64,000 nucleotides of DNA from NCBI RefSeq assembly GCF_002813775.1, contig NZ_CP020370.1, positions 1,517,501-1,581,500 on the forward strand. The letters run 5' to 3'. The position numbers were made by a program, and so were the translations under genes. The notes below the pieces were generated by a model, which saw nothing but the letters and a program-made list of their open reading frames with translations, made no database searches and was not told the origin of the DNA. How positions within the stretch are numbered: position 1 is the stretch's first letter; every line of letters starts with the position of its first letter. This DNA is from Candidatus Thiodictyon syntrophicum (GTDB taxonomy: Bacteria; Pseudomonadota; Gammaproteobacteria; Chromatiales; Chromatiaceae). Positions 36,430 through 47,752 of the stretch are shown piece after piece.

Positions 36430-39400
36430 ATGAACGCCGGAGTGCCGGCCCCGCGGTTGATTGGCCTCCGGCGGCGGCTGCTGCTCGCCGGGGTGGCCGT
36501 GTTGGTGGGCACGGCCATCGGCGTCGCGGCGCTCGCCTTCTATCGGGCTCAACTCCAACAATCGCGGCAAGATATCGACGATGACCTCGTCACGATCAAC
36601 GCACTCAAGGCCGATCAGCTCGTGGCCTGGCGGGCGGAGCGCAAGGGCGATGCCGGGGTACTGGCGGACAGCCCGCTGCTGATCGATGCGATCGTCCGTT
36701 GGCGGGCGGACCCGGGGTCCGCCGCGGCCGCCGCACCACTGCTCACGCACTTCCGCAGCCTCCAACACCGCTACGGCTACCAGGACATCGTCCTGGTGGC
36801 GCCGGACGGGCGGATCGACTTGAGTCTGACCGGCGTCGGCGGCGCCATGATGGATGAGGACGGCGCCGGGTTGGCTGTGGCGCTGCGCGCGCGCCAACCG
36901 ATCCTGACCGAGTTGCATACCAGCCCGGTGCGGCCGTTCCCGCATCTGAGCGTCATCGCCCCGCTGTTCCAATCCGCCGGTGCAGACGCCATCCCGCTCG
37001 GGGCGATCCAGTTGCGGATCGACGCGCGCGCATCACTCTATCCGCTGCTGGTCACCGAGGCGGACAGCACGCGGTTCTTCGCCGCCGGCCGACAGCGCGC
37101 GCTGCTCAACCTGGCCCTGCTGCTGACGGTGGTGTGCGCCCTGGTCGTCATTGGCGCCGCCCTTTGGCAGCGTCGGGAGAAGGCCCAACATCGGACCGCC
37201 GAGCAGGTGCTGCGCACCGAGATCGAGTCACGCCGCGTTCGGGAGCGCGAGATCGAACGCATCAGTCGACTCTATGACGCGCTGGGGCAGGTGAACCAAA
37301 CGCTGTTGCGCAGCACGACCCGCGAGCAGGTCTTCGCCTCGATCTGCAACATCCTGATCGAGACCAGCCATTTCGCCATGGCCTGGGTCGGTTGGGTCGA
37401 CCAGGCGACGCAACGCGTCGTGCCGGTCGCCTCCTTCGGCGATGACGCGGGTTATCTGGACCAGATCGAGATCTACGCCGACGACGGGCCGCGTGGTCAG
37501 GGTCCCACGGGTACGGCCATTCGTGAGGAGCGGGTCTACGTCTGTCAGGATTTCTGCGCCGATCCGCACACCCTGCCCTGGCGCGAGGCGGCAGCGCGGG
37601 CCGGTTGGGCCGGCTCGGTCAGCCTGCCGATCCATTTCGCCGGGCGCGCCAGCGGAGCCCTGACCCTCTACGCCCGACAGCCCGGCGTGTTCGGGGATGC
37701 GGAGGTCGGCCTGCTGGAGCAGGCGGCGGCGAATGTGTCCTTCGCCCTGGATGCGCTCGCGGGCGAGCAACAACGCCGGCGTGCGGAGCTTGAGCTCAAG
37801 CAGGCGGCGGACCGCTATACGACGATGCTCAACACCACCAATGACACCTTCTGGCTGGTGGACATCGCGACCGGGCGGCTCCTGGACGTGAATGAGGCCG
37901 CGTTGGAGATGAGCGGCTACTCCCGGGAGGAACTGCTCGGCATGCATCTCACGGATCTGGACGTCGCGCATCGCGAGGTGGATGTCGCCAACCGCAGCGA
38001 ACACATCTTGGCCCAGGGGTCTGACCTCTTCGAGACGCGGCACCGCACCCGGGACGGTCGCATCATCGATGTCGAGGTCAGCACCACGCCGGATGCCGAT
38101 TCGCGAACCTTCGTGGCCTTTCTGCGCGACATCACGGAGCGCAAACGGGTGGAGCGCGAGATCCTCGCGCTCAACGCCGAACTGGAGCAACGGGTCGCCG
38201 GGCGCACCGCGGAACTGGCAGCCACCAACGAGGAATTGCGCGCGATCTTCGACGCCGCGAGCGTGGGCATCGTCCTGATGCGTGAGCGCACCATCCTGCG
38301 CTGCAACCGCAAGCTGGAGGAGATCTTCGGTTATGCCCCCGGCGAGTTCGACGGGGCGCCGACCCGTCTGTGGTATCCGGACGAGGCCAGCTATGTCCTG
38401 GGGGGCACACCGGTCTATACGCAGATGGCGGAAGGCGGGCTGCACCAGCGCGAACAGCAGCTCGTCAAGAAGGACGGTACCCGCTTCTGGGCGCGGCTGC
38501 GGGGCCAGGTGCTCGATCCACAGCAGCCGGCCAAGGGCGCGCTGGGCGTCATCGAAGATATTACGCAAGAGCGCGAGTCCTATGAGCGCCTGCGTCAGGC
38601 CAAGGAGGCGGCGGAGGTGGCGACGCGTGCCAAGTCCCGGTTCCTGGCCAACATGAGCCACGAGATTCGCACGCCGCTGAACGCCATCCTGGGGATGACG
38701 CACCTGTTGCGCCAGGAGGACCCGGACCCGAACCGTCAGGAGCGACTGGACAAGATCGCCACCGCCTCCCGGCACCTGCTGCAGCTCATCAACGACATCC
38801 TCGACCTGGCCAAGATCGAAGAGCAGAAGCTGGTGCTGGAGCAGACCGAACTGGCCCTGGACCCGGTGCTGCGCCAGGTCTGCGCCCTGGTCGGGGAAAA
38901 GGCATACGCCAAGCAGCTCGAACTGGTCGTGGACTTGGACCCGGCGTTGGAAGGCGCGGAGCCCCTGCGCGGCGACCCGACCCGACTGACCCAGGTATTG
39001 CTGAATTTTCTCGGCAACGCGGTCAAGTTCACCGAGCGCGGCGCGATCCGGTTGCGGGTGCGGATCGAGGAGGACCGCCCCGACGACCAACTCTTCCGCT
39101 TCGAGATCCAGGACACCGGCATCGGCATTGCCGCCGATCAGCTCGGGCGCCTCTTCGATGCCTTCGAGCAGGCTGACAGCTCCACCACGCGCCGCTATGG
39201 TGGTACCGGTCTGGGGCTGGCCATCAACCGGCGGCTTGCCGAGTTGATGGGCGGTGAGATCGGCGTCACCAGCCAACTCGGGGTCGGCAGCACCTTCTGG
39301 TTCACCGCCCGGCTCGGCAAGATCGCCGGGGCGGTGCGTCGCCCGCCGCGCCCCATCGATGTGCGAGGCTGGCGGGCGCTGGTGGTGGACGACCAGCCCG

Positions 39401-40806
39401 AGGCGCGGGAGGTGCTGGCCGCCATACTCACCGCCTGGGGGGTCGCGGTGACGGCCCTCGACTCCGGGGAGGGCGCACTGGAGATCATGAAGGCCGCGGC
39501 CGCGCGCTACGACCTGGTCCTGCTGGACTGGTGCATGCCGGGGCTGGACGGCATCGAGACCGCGCGGCGCATCGCCGCCTTGCCGCTGGTCCAGCAGCCC
39601 ATCCGTCTGCTGCTCGTCACCGCCTATGACGGTGCAAACCTGCGGGAGGACGCGCGTGGCGCCGGTGTGGCCAGCGTGCTGATCAAGCCAGTCACCCCTT
39701 CGCACCTGTATGAGGTATTGAGCCGGGTCCTGGGAGACCTCACTGTGGGCGCGCCGCCGACCGACCTCAGCGCGTCCGATGCCGCCGCGACCCTGGGCGG
39801 GAACTGGCGCGGCGCCCGCGTGCTCCTGGCCGAGGACGATTACATCAATCAGGAGGTTGGCCGTGGGCTGTTGGAGGCCGTCGGTCTGGAGGTCGATATC
39901 GCCAACGACGGGGCCGAGGCCTTCACGATGGCCCAGCGCACGGACTATGCCCTGATCCTGATGGACATGCAGATGCCCGAAGTGGACGGCCTGGCGGCGA
40001 CGCGCGCGATCCGGGCCGTCCCGGCCGGACACCGCGTGCCGATCGTCGCCATGACAGCCAATGCCTTCGCCGAGGACCGCGACCGTTGCCTGGCCGCGGG
40101 GATGAACGATTTCGTCTCCAAACCGGTCGATCCGCCGGCGCTCTATGCCACCCTGCTGCATTGGTTGTCGCAGACAATACGGCAGCCTGGCCCCGTCCCG
40201 CCTCCGCAGCCAGAGGTACGGGCGGGGGCGTTGGACCTGGAACCTGGGCGGCGCAACTTCGGTGACGCCGCGCTCTATCAGCGGCTACTCGAACGCTTTA
40301 TCGAGTCTTACCCTGATTCCGGGCAGGTGATTGCCGGCCTGCTGGTCCATGGCGAGCAGGCCGCGGCCGCGGCGCTGGCCCACAAGCTCAAGGGTGCGGC
40401 CAGTGCCTTGGCGCTGACCGAGGTGGCACGTGTCGCCGCGGCGATCGAGCAAGCGATCAACGCGGGGCAGGCACCGCAGCAGGGCCTGATCAGTTTGCAG
40501 GAGGCGCTGGCGGCGGTCATCGCGGCACGCGTGCCGGCCCCGAGTGCGCCGCAGGAAAAGGGTACCGTGCCACCCGCGCCGATCGATCCGGCCGTCGCCA
40601 GCCGCCTGTTGCACGACCTGTTGCGGGCGCTGGATCGCGACAATCCAGACCACGCCGAGCCCATCCTGGCCGCGCTCGGGCCCTTGCTGCCGGCCGCGGG
40701 GGTGCGCCGGCTACGTGACTTGGTGGATGCATTCGACTTCCGTGCCGCCGAGGCGCAGGTGCGTCTGGCCGCGGCCGCGCTGGGGATCGTCCTCGATCAA
40801 ACTTGA
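36430..40806 (+). CDS. Hybrid sensor histidine kinase (sensor-GAF-PAS-PAS-HisKA-HATPase-REC-REC-HPt)
   Basis: 1458 residues. Two transmembrane segments (about residues 15-40 and 222-242) bracket an extracytoplasmic sensor with the dCache-like start [20 protein letters not shown]. Then GAF (~280-445), PAS (~457-573; [20 protein letters not shown]), a coiled linker, PAS (~595-713) and HisKA with [19 protein letters not shown] (His about residue 744). HATPase_c follows with [13 protein letters not shown] and [11 protein letters not shown], then two receiver domains ([11 protein letters not shown] with [11 protein letters not shown], phosphoacceptor about 1031; [11 protein letters not shown] with [11 protein letters not shown], about 1177) and an HPt domain ([11 protein letters not shown], His about 1317). 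All key residues are present, so it can run a full phosphorelay. Probably pairs with the adjacent HD-GYP regulator. Confidence 0.93.
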   Translation: MNAGVPAPRLIGLRRRLLLAGVAVLVGTAIGVAALAFYRAQLQQSRQDIDDDLVTINALKADQLVAWRAERKGDAGVLADSPLLIDAIVRWRADPGSAAAAAPLLTHFRSLQHRYGYQDIVLVAPDGRIDLSLTGVGGAMMDEDGAGLAVALRARQPILTELHTSPVRPFPHLSVIAPLFQSAGADAIPLGAIQLRIDARASLYPLLVTEADSTRFFAAGRQRALLNLALLLTVVCALVVIGAALWQRREKAQHRTAEQVLRTEIESRRVREREIERISRLYDALGQVNQTLLRSTTREQVFASICNILIETSHFAMAWVGWVDQATQRVVPVASFGDDAGYLDQIEIYADDGPRGQGPTGTAIREERVYVCQDFCADPHTLPWREAAARAGWAGSVSLPIHFAGRASGALTLYARQPGVFGDAEVGLLEQAAANVSFALDALAGEQQRRRAELELKQAADRYTTMLNTTNDTFWLVDIATGRLLDVNEAALEMSGYSREELLGMHLTDLDVAHREVDVANRSEHILAQGSDLFETRHRTRDGRIIDVEVSTTPDADSRTFVAFLRDITERKRVEREILALNAELEQRVAGRTAELAATNEELRAIFDAASVGIVLMRERTILRCNRKLEEIFGYAPGEFDGAPTRLWYPDEASYVLGGTPVYTQMAEGGLHQREQQLVKKDGTRFWARLRGQVLDPQQPAKGALGVIEDITQERESYERLRQAKEAAEVATRAKSRFLANMSHEIRTPLNAILGMTHLLRQEDPDPNRQERLDKIATASRHLLQLINDILDLAKIEEQKLVLEQTELALDPVLRQVCALVGEKAYAKQLELVVDLDPALEGAEPLRGDPTRLTQVLLNFLGNAVKFTERGAIRLRVRIEEDRPDDQLFRFEIQDTGIGIAADQLGRLFDAFEQADSSTTRRYGGTGLGLAINRRLAELMGGEIGVTSQLGVGSTFWFTARLGKIAGAVRRPPRPIDVRGWRALVVDDQPEAREVLAAILTAWGVAVTALDSGEGALEIMKAAAARYDLVLLDWCMPGLDGIETARRIAALPLVQQPIRLLLVTAYDGANLREDARGAGVASVLIKPVTPSHLYEVLSRVLGDLTVGAPPTDLSASDAAATLGGNWRGARVLLAEDDYINQEVGRGLLEAVGLEVDIANDGAEAFTMAQRTDYALILMDMQMPEVDGLAATRAIRAVPAGHRVPIVAMTANAFAEDRDRCLAAGMNDFVSKPVDPPALYATLLHWLSQTIRQPGPVPPPQPEVRAGALDLEPGRRNFGDAALYQRLLERFIESYPDSGQVIAGLLVHGEQAAAAALAHKLKGAASALALTEVARVAAAIEQAINAGQAPQQGLISLQEALAAVIAARVPAPSAPQEKGTVPPAPIDPAVASRLLHDLLRALDRDNPDHAEPILAALGPLLPAAGVRRLRDLVDAFDFRAAEAQVRLAAAALGIVLDQT

Positions 40807-40827
40807 GTGACCACAGGCACCGACACG

Positions 40828-41832
40828 ATGAACACTGCACCCCTCTTGTGCGTCGATGACGAGCCGGCCAACCTGACTTTGCTGCGTGAGACCCTGAAAG
40901 ACGACTACTCCCTGGTCTTTGCGCGGAGCGGGGTCGACAGCCTGCGGGCTGTCGAGAAACACCACCCGTCGCTGATTTTGCTCGACGTGCAGTTGCCGGA
41001 TATGGACGGCTACAGGGTCTGCCGTCAACTCAAGGCGGCGCCCGAGACCAGGGACATCCCGGTGATCTTCGTCACCGGCCAGACGCGTGAAGAGGACGAA
41101 CAGGCCGGTTTCGATGCGGGCGGTGTCGACTACCTGACCAAGCCGGTGCGCCCCGCGATCGTCAAGGCGCGGGTGCGGGCGCATCTGTCGCTGGTGAGCG
41201 CGAACCGGCTCGAACAGGCCTATCGCGATGCCATCTATATGCTCGGCGAGGCGGGGCACCACAATGATTCGGATACCGGGATGCACATCTGGCGCATGGC
41301 CGCCTACAGCCGGGCACTGGCCAGGGCGGCGGGGTGGGGGCCGGAGCGCTGCGCACTGCTCGAGTTGGCGGCTGCGATGCACGATACCGGCAAGATCGGC
41401 ATTCCGACGCCGATCCTGACGAAGCCGGGGAAGTTGGACGCGAGCGAATGGGAGGTCATGAAGACCCATGCGCAGATCGGATACGAGATCCTGAGCCGCA
41501 GCCAGGCGCCGGTATTCCAGTTGGCCGCGGAGATTGCACTCTGCCACCACGAAAAATGGGACGGCAGCGGTTACCCCCGGGGGCTCGCGGGTACCGCTAT
41601 CCCCGAATCGGCGCGCATCATCGCCCTGGCCGATGTGTTCGACGCCCTCTCGATGACCAGGCCCTACAAGCAACCCTGGCCGCTCGCACAGATCCTCAAG
41701 CTGTTGGAAGAGGGCGCCGGGCACCATTTCGACCCGCGGTTGGTGCGTCTGTTGATCGCTATCCTGCCGGAAATCCTGGAGATCGGCCGCCAGTGGGATG
41801 CCCGGGGCAGGGCGAGCGCGCATGAACCTTGA
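40828..41832 (+). CDS. Response regulator with HD-GYP phosphodiesterase output
   Basis: 334 residues. Receiver domain: LLCVDDEPANLTLLRETL with phosphoacceptor LILLDVQLPDMDGYR (about residue 55) and the conserved Lys in DYLTKPV. HD-GYP domain: HDTGKIGIPTPIL (HD pair), then HHEKWDGSGYPRGLAG (GYP motif), and DVFDALSMTRPYK. It would degrade cyclic di-GMP in response to phosphorylation by the upstream kinase. The kinase stop is just before this gene; the ATG at 40828 is preferred, but a GTG at 40807 that directly follows the kinase stop is also in frame. Confidence 0.93.
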   Translation: MNTAPLLCVDDEPANLTLLRETLKDDYSLVFARSGVDSLRAVEKHHPSLILLDVQLPDMDGYRVCRQLKAAPETRDIPVIFVTGQTREEDEQAGFDAGGVDYLTKPVRPAIVKARVRAHLSLVSANRLEQAYRDAIYMLGEAGHHNDSDTGMHIWRMAAYSRALARAAGWGPERCALLELAAAMHDTGKIGIPTPILTKPGKLDASEWEVMKTHAQIGYEILSRSQAPVFQLAAEIALCHHEKWDGSGYPRGLAGTAIPESARIIALADVFDALSMTRPYKQPWPLAQILKLLEEGAGHHFDPRLVRLLIAILPEILEIGRQWDARGRASAHEP

Positions 41833-41849
41833 GCCGAACACAACCTTAG

Positions 41850-42662
<813 letters not shown>

Positions 42663-42682
42663 GCCGACGGGCCCTGGTGCCT

Positions 42683-42711
42683 AAAAAACCGGGTGAAGGC
42701 CCGGTTTTTTT
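42683..42711 (+). terminator. Rho-independent terminator after adk
   Basis: An A tract and the stem aaccggg, loop tgaagg, cccggtt, followed by a run of seven T. It lies 20 bases after the adk stop. The A-tract/T-tract symmetry may let it work from both sides. Confidence 0.85.
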
Positions 42712-42822
42712 GTTGTGTGATCTTAATGTAATACACTGATTCCCCTTGAAGTCAGCTAGGAAGCTGCGGCCCCCGGGGGATTCTGTTACCATCAGTCAAA
42801 CACGTTAGTACAGGTGATTCCC

Positions 42823-43224
42823 ATGGCAGTGGTGGAACTCGATAAGGTCGGCTTCGAGGCCGCGATCCGTGACAATGACTTCGTGATCGTGGACTTTTGG
42901 GCCCCCTGGTGTGGTCCCTGTCGCTCCTTCGCACCGGTCTACGACAAGGTCTCCGCCGACTTCGGCGACATCGTCTTCGCCAAGGTCAATACCGAAGACG
43001 AGCAGGAAATCGCCGCCCATTTCCAGATCCGATCCATCCCCACCCTGATGATCTTTCGTGAACAGATCGTCATCTATGCCCAGGCGGGGGCGCTGCCGGA
43101 GGGGCGCTTTCGCGACCTCGTCAGCAAGGCCCAAGAACTCGACATGGCGGAAGAAAAGCGCAAGATCGCCGCCCGGCAGGCGAGCGCCGGCCCCGACGGC
43201 GCGCCGCCGTCCGGCCACGGCTGA
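42823..43224 (+). CDS. Thioredoxin-family protein
   Basis: 133 residues. Thioredoxin fold with the active site FWAPWCGPCRSF (Cys pair about residues 30 and 33) and the cis-Pro loop SIPTLMIFREQ. The C-terminal ~25 residues (after LDMAEEKRKIAARQ) form a charged, Pro/Gly-rich extension beyond a normal thioredoxin. Start at 42823 with caggtg seven bases upstream. It has no signal peptide, so it is a cytoplasmic thiol reductase. Upstream lies the adk terminator, so it has its own promoter. Confidence 0.9.
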   Translation: MAVVELDKVGFEAAIRDNDFVIVDFWAPWCGPCRSFAPVYDKVSADFGDIVFAKVNTEDEQEIAAHFQIRSIPTLMIFREQIVIYAQAGALPEGRFRDLVSKAQELDMAEEKRKIAARQASAGPDGAPPSGHG

Positions 43225-43373
43225 GGGCGTGGGGCCCGCCCCTGCGGTGGGCCCGACGCCATGACCCTGATGACCGACCGCCGCTGCCCCTGCCGAGCCG
43301 ACCCGCCGTCGGCCGCCGTGCTTGCGCTGCGTCGCCCTGAGTGTGCGGGCACGGCGTCCGCCGCGCGCTAGCG

Positions 43374-43940
43374 ATGCAACTCGCCGGCTGCCCCCCCCGG
43401 TATCACCGCGACCTGATTGGTCTTGCGTTCGGGCGTCCCACGGTGGGCGACCTGATGACCCTGTGCGAGGAGAACTTTGTCCTCCTGTGCCGACTCGCCC
43501 CGCACCTGAAGGACCAGCGCGGGCTCGCGGTTTCCCGGCGCAAGGGCAGCGTCGACCTGTTCCTGCGGGTCGAGGAGCACTCCCGATACACCAGCCTGAT
43601 CAGGCTCACCCACCTCTTTTCAGCCGCCGACGGCGTCGGCGAGCCGGGTCCGGGGGGCGGCGACGATGGCCGCGGCGAACTGGCCGGGCCGCGCGCCGAC
43701 CCCGATGCGCGTCTGCGGATCTACCACGATGCCCGCCAGGTGGAGGTGCTCGACCTGCGCCAGACCGTCCTGCCCCTCTGCGCGGACTACCAACGCCCGG
43801 CCCTGGAGGCCAAGTGGCGGGTGAACCTGTTCCTCGGCAAGTGGCTGACCTTTTGTCTGCGCCAGGGGCACCGCTTCGGCCCCGACGGCGCCGTGGTGCC
43901 GCTGCCGCAGGGTGGCGACCTGATCGACACCCTGACCTGA
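43374..43940 (+). CDS. DUF1249 (YqiB-type) protein
   Basis: 188 residues. YTSLIRLTHLFS, LRIYHDARQVEVLDLRQ and KWRVNLFLGKWLTFCLRQGH are DUF1249 signatures. A Gly/Asp-rich insert (about residues 86-112) is not typical. The start ATG at 43374 (MQLAGCPPRYHRDLIG) fits the family's N-terminus. Function is unknown; members are widespread in Gammaproteobacteria and usually stand alone. Confidence 0.85.
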   Translation: MQLAGCPPRYHRDLIGLAFGRPTVGDLMTLCEENFVLLCRLAPHLKDQRGLAVSRRKGSVDLFLRVEEHSRYTSLIRLTHLFSAADGVGEPGPGGGDDGRGELAGPRADPDARLRIYHDARQVEVLDLRQTVLPLCADYQRPALEAKWRVNLFLGKWLTFCLRQGHRFGPDGAVVPLPQGGDLIDTLT

Positions 43941-44064
43941 GCAGGACCGCGCCGGTGGGGGTCGCCGCGGCGGTTGCCACACGTTTTGTTGTTGTTTGAG
44001 AAAGGGGGGCAGGACCGCCCCAGGGCTGGTGTGGTCCTGACGGTGTGGGGGTGCGGCCCTAATG

Positions 44065-44455
44065 GAGCTACCATGGAAATCAATAGTATGAACGCACAGA
44101 CCCAGGTCCCGTCCGCGCGTGGAAGCGTCCTGCTGCTCTCCACTGATGTCGCCCTGGTCGCGGCCATGGATCCGCATTTCACCGGATTCGGGCTGGACCT
44201 GGCGGTTTTTGACACACCCGCGCAACTGGGCCGCCGGGTCCAGGACCAGGGCGGCCCCGGCGGGGGACGGCCCCCGTCGCTGCTCGTCCTGGTGGACCTG
44301 CTGGCCTTCCCGCACGTCGAGGCCTTTGCGAGTCTTGGCGCCGACGCGCGCGCCGGGCACCCGGCGCGCCCGCCCCTGGTCTGTCTGGGTCAGCCCGAGA
44401 ACCTGCGGCAACGCCTCGCGTCGCTGCGGGTGGGTGCGGCGGCCTGGCTCCCGCG
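44065..44455. repeat. 391-bp direct repeat, left copy, abutting the IS21-type element
   Basis: Identical in length and, as far as I can compare by eye, in sequence to 47928-48318. It begins gagctaccatggaaatc and ends ggctcccgcg, immediately before the left end of the element (tgtcggcgcc). Together the copies look like a 391-base target duplication. Confidence 0.92.
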
Positions 44456-44570
44456 TGTCGGCGCCACCGTGAAAGCGGTACAAAACAGCCGACAACAAAA
44501 CGGACCACAAAAGGCATCGGCGGAACGATGGCGGGGCAAGAACAGGGTCGCCGCCGGTCACGCAGGGTGA
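44073..44570 (+). pseudogene. 5' fragment of the REC/EAL-like gene, cut by the IS21-type element
   Basis: The first 128 codons (MEINSMNAQTQVPSARGSVL ... RVGAAAWLPR) equal those of the full gene at 47936. After the element's left end the frame continues for 38 residues of no family and stops at 44570. It therefore encodes only the N-terminal part, before the receiver domain. It retains the native upstream region, so the truncated product may be what the old promoter now makes. Confidence 0.85.
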
Positions 44571-44609
44571 CTGGCGGCGGTCATGGGGGAGCGCTGGGGG
44601 GAGCGGGAC

Positions 44610-45356
44610 TCAGGCGTCGGTCTGATCGCGCATGCGATAGCTGCGACCTTCGATGACCACGGACTCGGCATGATGGAGCAGCCGGTCGAGCAAGGCTGAC
44701 GTCAGGGTACTATCGTTGTTGAAGATTTCCGGCCACTGCTTGAAGGCCCGGTTGGTGGTGATGACGGTGGAGCCGCGCTCATAGCGCTGGCTGATGACCT
44801 GGAACAGACCGTCGGCGCCGAACTTGTCGATCGGCAAGTAGCCTAGCTCATCGATCACGAGCAGTGTAGGTTTCAGCAACCGCGCCAGTTCCCGCTTGAG
44901 CCCGCCGGTGGCCTGGGCGGCGGCCAGGGCAGTGACGATATCGACCGCGCGGGTAAAGAGCACGGCGTGTCCTTGCAGGCAGGCGGTGTGCGCGAGGGCG
45001 ATGGCCAGATGGGTCTTGCCCACGCCGACTCCGCCCAGCAGGATGACGTTGCCCTGTTGGGGCAGGAATTCCAAGCGGAAGAGGTGCTGCACCTGGGTGC
45101 GGTTGATCTTCTTTGGCCAACTCCAGTCGAAGCCATCCAGGGTCTTGAGGCCGGGCAAGTGGGCGGCCTTCACTCGCCGCGCTACCCGGGCCTCGTCGCG
45201 GCGGGCCGCCTCACCGGCGACCAGTTGTTCGAGAAAGTGGCCATGGGTCCAGGACTCGCGCGCCGCCTGCGCCACCAGGTCCGGATAGTGCTGGAGGAAA
45301 TAGCGTAATTGCAGCCGTTCGAGTTGCTGCACCAGGACCTGCTCGGTGATCGACAT
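44610..45356 (-). CDS. istB: IS21 helper ATPase IstB
   Basis: 248 residues of the AAA+/DnaC-like IstB family. Walker A GGVGVGKTHLAIALAH (about residue 109), Walker B TLLVIDELGYLPIDKFG, sensor TTNRAFKQW and the C-terminal DRLLHHAESVVIEGRSYRMR. IstB oligomerises on target DNA and selects the site for IstA. The start follows the istA stop by six bases. The frame is intact. Confidence 0.93.
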   Translation of the reverse strand: MSITEQVLVQQLERLQLRYFLQHYPDLVAQAARESWTHGHFLEQLVAGEAARRDEARVARRVKAAHLPGLKTLDGFDWSWPKKINRTQVQHLFRLEFLPQQGNVILLGGVGVGKTHLAIALAHTACLQGHAVLFTRAVDIVTALAAAQATGGLKRELARLLKPTLLVIDELGYLPIDKFGADGLFQVISQRYERGSTVITTNRAFKQWPEIFNNDSTLTSALLDRLLHHAESVVIEGRSYRMRDQTDA

Positions 45357-45361
45357 GCTGC

Positions 45362-46816
45362 TTACCCCTCGCTCCCATAGGGCGATAAGTCCGGCGGCGG
45401 GAGTTCCAGGTCCAGGACATCCTGGCGCCGCAGCAATTGAAGCGGGCTGGGCGCTGGGAGTTGGCGGCCCCGCGCCTGGATCAGATGGGCGATGTACTCG
45501 CTACTGAAGGCCTCGAACGTCAGGGCATCGGCTAGGGCGCGGGCGACCGCCTCCTCGCCGTGGATGTCCGCCAGGGCCACGATTTTGCGCACGTGGGACA
45601 AGGCGTTGCCGCGCCGCTCCAGCAAGCCGGTGTGGTAGTTCGCCGCCAGCGGTGACAGGGCCAGGAACCGCTGGAGGACGTGGGCGTCCTGGGCATGGCG
45701 GCGTTGCGCCACCAGTGCTTTGGCATGATCGGGATCGGCGATATCGCGGTGCCGCTCGTAGGAGCGGACATGGCGGGCGATCAGCGCTTGATCGTGATAC
45801 ACACACAGGTAATCGGGATACGCCTTGAGCGTCACCTGAACGCCGGCAAAGCGCGCCGGCACCGAATAGCGGTTGGCCTCGAAGGTCACCCGGAACTGGC
45901 GATTGGCCCGCACCGCCAGGACCCGACCGACATCGAAGGGGCGCGGATTGACCGATTGCAGATGAGTCTGCTCTTCGGCCCACAGATCGACCGGCCGGCG
46001 CTGGGTTTCGCGGTGCAGTCGGACATTGGCCACCGTCTCCAGCCAGACCCGCAGCGCCGGGTTGAGGGCGGTAAAATCCGGTAACTCCAGGCCGTTGAGG
46101 AAGTTCGCTTTGACGTACCCCACGCCGCGCTCCACGCGCCCTTTCTCGTTGCCTTTGGCGACGTTACAGGCCACGACCTCGAAGCCGTAGTGCCGGGCGA
46201 AATCGAGATACCGGGGATTGAACCGGGGCGGCTCGCCGCGCACATGCGCCAGCACCGCGGTGCGCAGATTATCGACCATCACCTTCTGGGGTACGCCCAG
46301 AGCGTTGAAAGCGTTGATGTGCGCGGCCAGAAAGTGCTCCATGGTCTGGGCCAGGGTGAACTCCACGTACAGTTGCCGGCTGTAGGCCAGGACCATGACG
46401 AAGAAGGACAGGCGCCGACGCGTCTCCCCGACGGCGATGGTGCCCCATTCGCCCCAGTCGACCTGCGCCACCTCGCCGGGGGCAAAGGCCAAGGTCAGGA
46501 ACGCCTCCCGCGGACGTGGGCGAATGGTGTGTACATACTCCTTGACGATGCTGATCCCACCGTCATACCCGGCCTCGCCGAGGCGCTGAAAGACCTGCTG
46601 GGCGCTGAGCGGATGGGCCTCGAGCCAACCGACGATGCGCCCTTTGAAGGGATCGAGCTTGCTGGGGCGTGCCGCGGTGGCCCGCTGCTCATAGGGGCGC
46701 GCCCGCCAGCGCCGCACGGTCTTGACGTTCAGCCCCAGGTCCCGGGCTATTTGCCGCGCCGTGAGGTGCTTGGCGTTGCCGTCGCGAATTGCACACCAGG
46801 TGGCGTAGTCGATCAT
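45362..46816 (-). CDS. istA: IS21 transposase IstA
   Basis: 484 residues. N-terminal helix-turn-helix (TARQIARDLGLNVKTVRRWR), then the DDE core: QVDWGEWG (first Asp, about residue 119), KVMVDNLRTAVL (second Asp, about 180) and EKGRVERGVGYVK (third, Glu, about 222). The C-terminal domain and coiled tail are complete. It starts four bases before the upstream gene ends (ATGA overlap). Confidence 0.93.
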   Translation of the reverse strand: MIDYATWCAIRDGNAKHLTARQIARDLGLNVKTVRRWRARPYEQRATAARPSKLDPFKGRIVGWLEAHPLSAQQVFQRLGEAGYDGGISIVKEYVHTIRPRPREAFLTLAFAPGEVAQVDWGEWGTIAVGETRRRLSFFVMVLAYSRQLYVEFTLAQTMEHFLAAHINAFNALGVPQKVMVDNLRTAVLAHVRGEPPRFNPRYLDFARHYGFEVVACNVAKGNEKGRVERGVGYVKANFLNGLELPDFTALNPALRVWLETVANVRLHRETQRRPVDLWAEEQTHLQSVNPRPFDVGRVLAVRANRQFRVTFEANRYSVPARFAGVQVTLKAYPDYLCVYHDQALIARHVRSYERHRDIADPDHAKALVAQRRHAQDAHVLQRFLALSPLAANYHTGLLERRGNALSHVRKIVALADIHGEEAVARALADALTFEAFSSEYIAHLIQARGRQLPAPSPLQLLRRQDVLDLELPPPDLSPYGSEG

Positions 46817-47178
46817 GACCGCCGCTCCAAGACCGCGTGCAGTCGCTGGAGGTGGACGCTGGTCGGGACCGTCCCGGGGAGACTGAGCACCTGATAGAGC
46901 GGTGGCTCGAAGGCGATCAGATCCAGGGCGATCAACTCGCAGCGCGCCTGCGCCAGCCGGGGCGCCGGCAACCGCAGGCGCTGTGACAGGGTGGCGTCAC
47001 TGTAATAGCTCAGGCCATGCACGTCGGCGACGCTGAGCAGAAACAGATACAGCGCCCAGGCGCACACGTCAGCCCGCTCGATGTAGTGCTCACGCACCAG
47101 GCGATGATCGAGCCAACTGAAGTGCTCGGGTACCTGGCGCAACCGGTCCGGGTTCAAGACCCGCTTGATGATGGTCAT
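46813..47178 (-). CDS. IS21-associated accessory protein B
   Basis: 121 residues, coupled to istA by an ATGA overlap and preceded by a strong ribosome site (ggaggcgag) at its ATG 47178. HFSWLDHRLVREHYIERADV and LFLLSVADVHGLSYYSD, then LRLPAPRLAQARCELIALDL, suggest a winged-helix DNA-binding fold of the kind found with transposases. Not part of the classic IS21. I know similar genes only as hypothetical proteins before istA in some elements. Confidence 0.7.
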   Translation of the reverse strand: MTIIKRVLNPDRLRQVPEHFSWLDHRLVREHYIERADVCAWALYLFLLSVADVHGLSYYSDATLSQRLRLPAPRLAQARCELIALDLIAFEPPLYQVLSLPGTVPTSVHLQRLHAVLERRS

Positions 47179-47752
47179 GCTCGCCTCCGCCGCGGATATC
47201 GTGGCCCAGTTGTATCAACCGGGTCAGCGCGGTGGCGATGTCCTCTTGTAACGCACTGTCCCACAGATGCGCGATTAAGCCAATCAGGACAGCAGGTTGA
47301 GTAGCCAAGATATCTTGTAACGGGGACCCTAAGACATCTTGTAACGGGGTGCCCAAGTGCTCCTGTAACGGTGCGTGCGCGGTGGGGTCCGGCGCGTGAG
47401 CAGCGCGCGGCGCGGCAGACACGGACGCGGCCGATGCCGGGATCGGCAGGGACGCGGTGACTGGGTCCGGGGCGGCGACTGCGGGCAACTGGGCGAGCGC
47501 GCCCGGCGCACGGGCGTTGCGCTGACTGTAGCCAGGATGGGCGTGCCGCCACGCCTGCACCCGGGCGACCGCGGCGGGACCGCAGTGGTAGTGGCGATTG
47601 TCCTCCTTGGACAGCCACTTGGCCTGGCTGGCGCGCTTACTGGCGGTCCGGCACGCCGCCTGCGAGCAGTAGCGCTGGTGACGGGCATTGCGCGCGTCCG
47701 GGGTGAAATTCTCGCCGCAATGCGCACACGTCCGCCCTTGTTCCCGCCCCAT
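47090..47752 (-). CDS. IS21-associated zinc-finger accessory protein A
   Basis: 220 residues. An N-terminal zinc-binding motif (CAHCGENFTPDARNARHQRY then CSQAACR) resembles small transposon-borne zinc fingers; the central ~80 residues are low-complexity Pro/Ala; the C-terminal part has a tandem LQE/LQDVLG-like stretch (APLQEHLGTPLQDVLGSPLQ) and a helical end. Its last 89 bases overlap the next gene in another frame, so the true end may be earlier. The start ATG 47752 lies near the right end of the element. Confidence 0.6.
   Translation of the reverse strand: MGREQGRTCAHCGENFTPDARNARHQRYCSQAACRTASKRASQAKWLSKEDNRHYHCGPAAVARVQAWRHAHPGYSQRNARAPGALAQLPAVAAPDPVTASLPIPASAASVSAAPRAAHAPDPTAHAPLQEHLGTPLQDVLGSPLQDILATQPAVLIGLIAHLWDSALQEDIATALTRLIQLGHDIRGGGEHDHHQAGLEPGPVAPGTRALQLARSSPGA

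Noticed and set aside
37228-40161. 977-codon minus-strand frame opposite the histidine kinase
   Set aside because: Antisense of the kinase; no domains and no start context.
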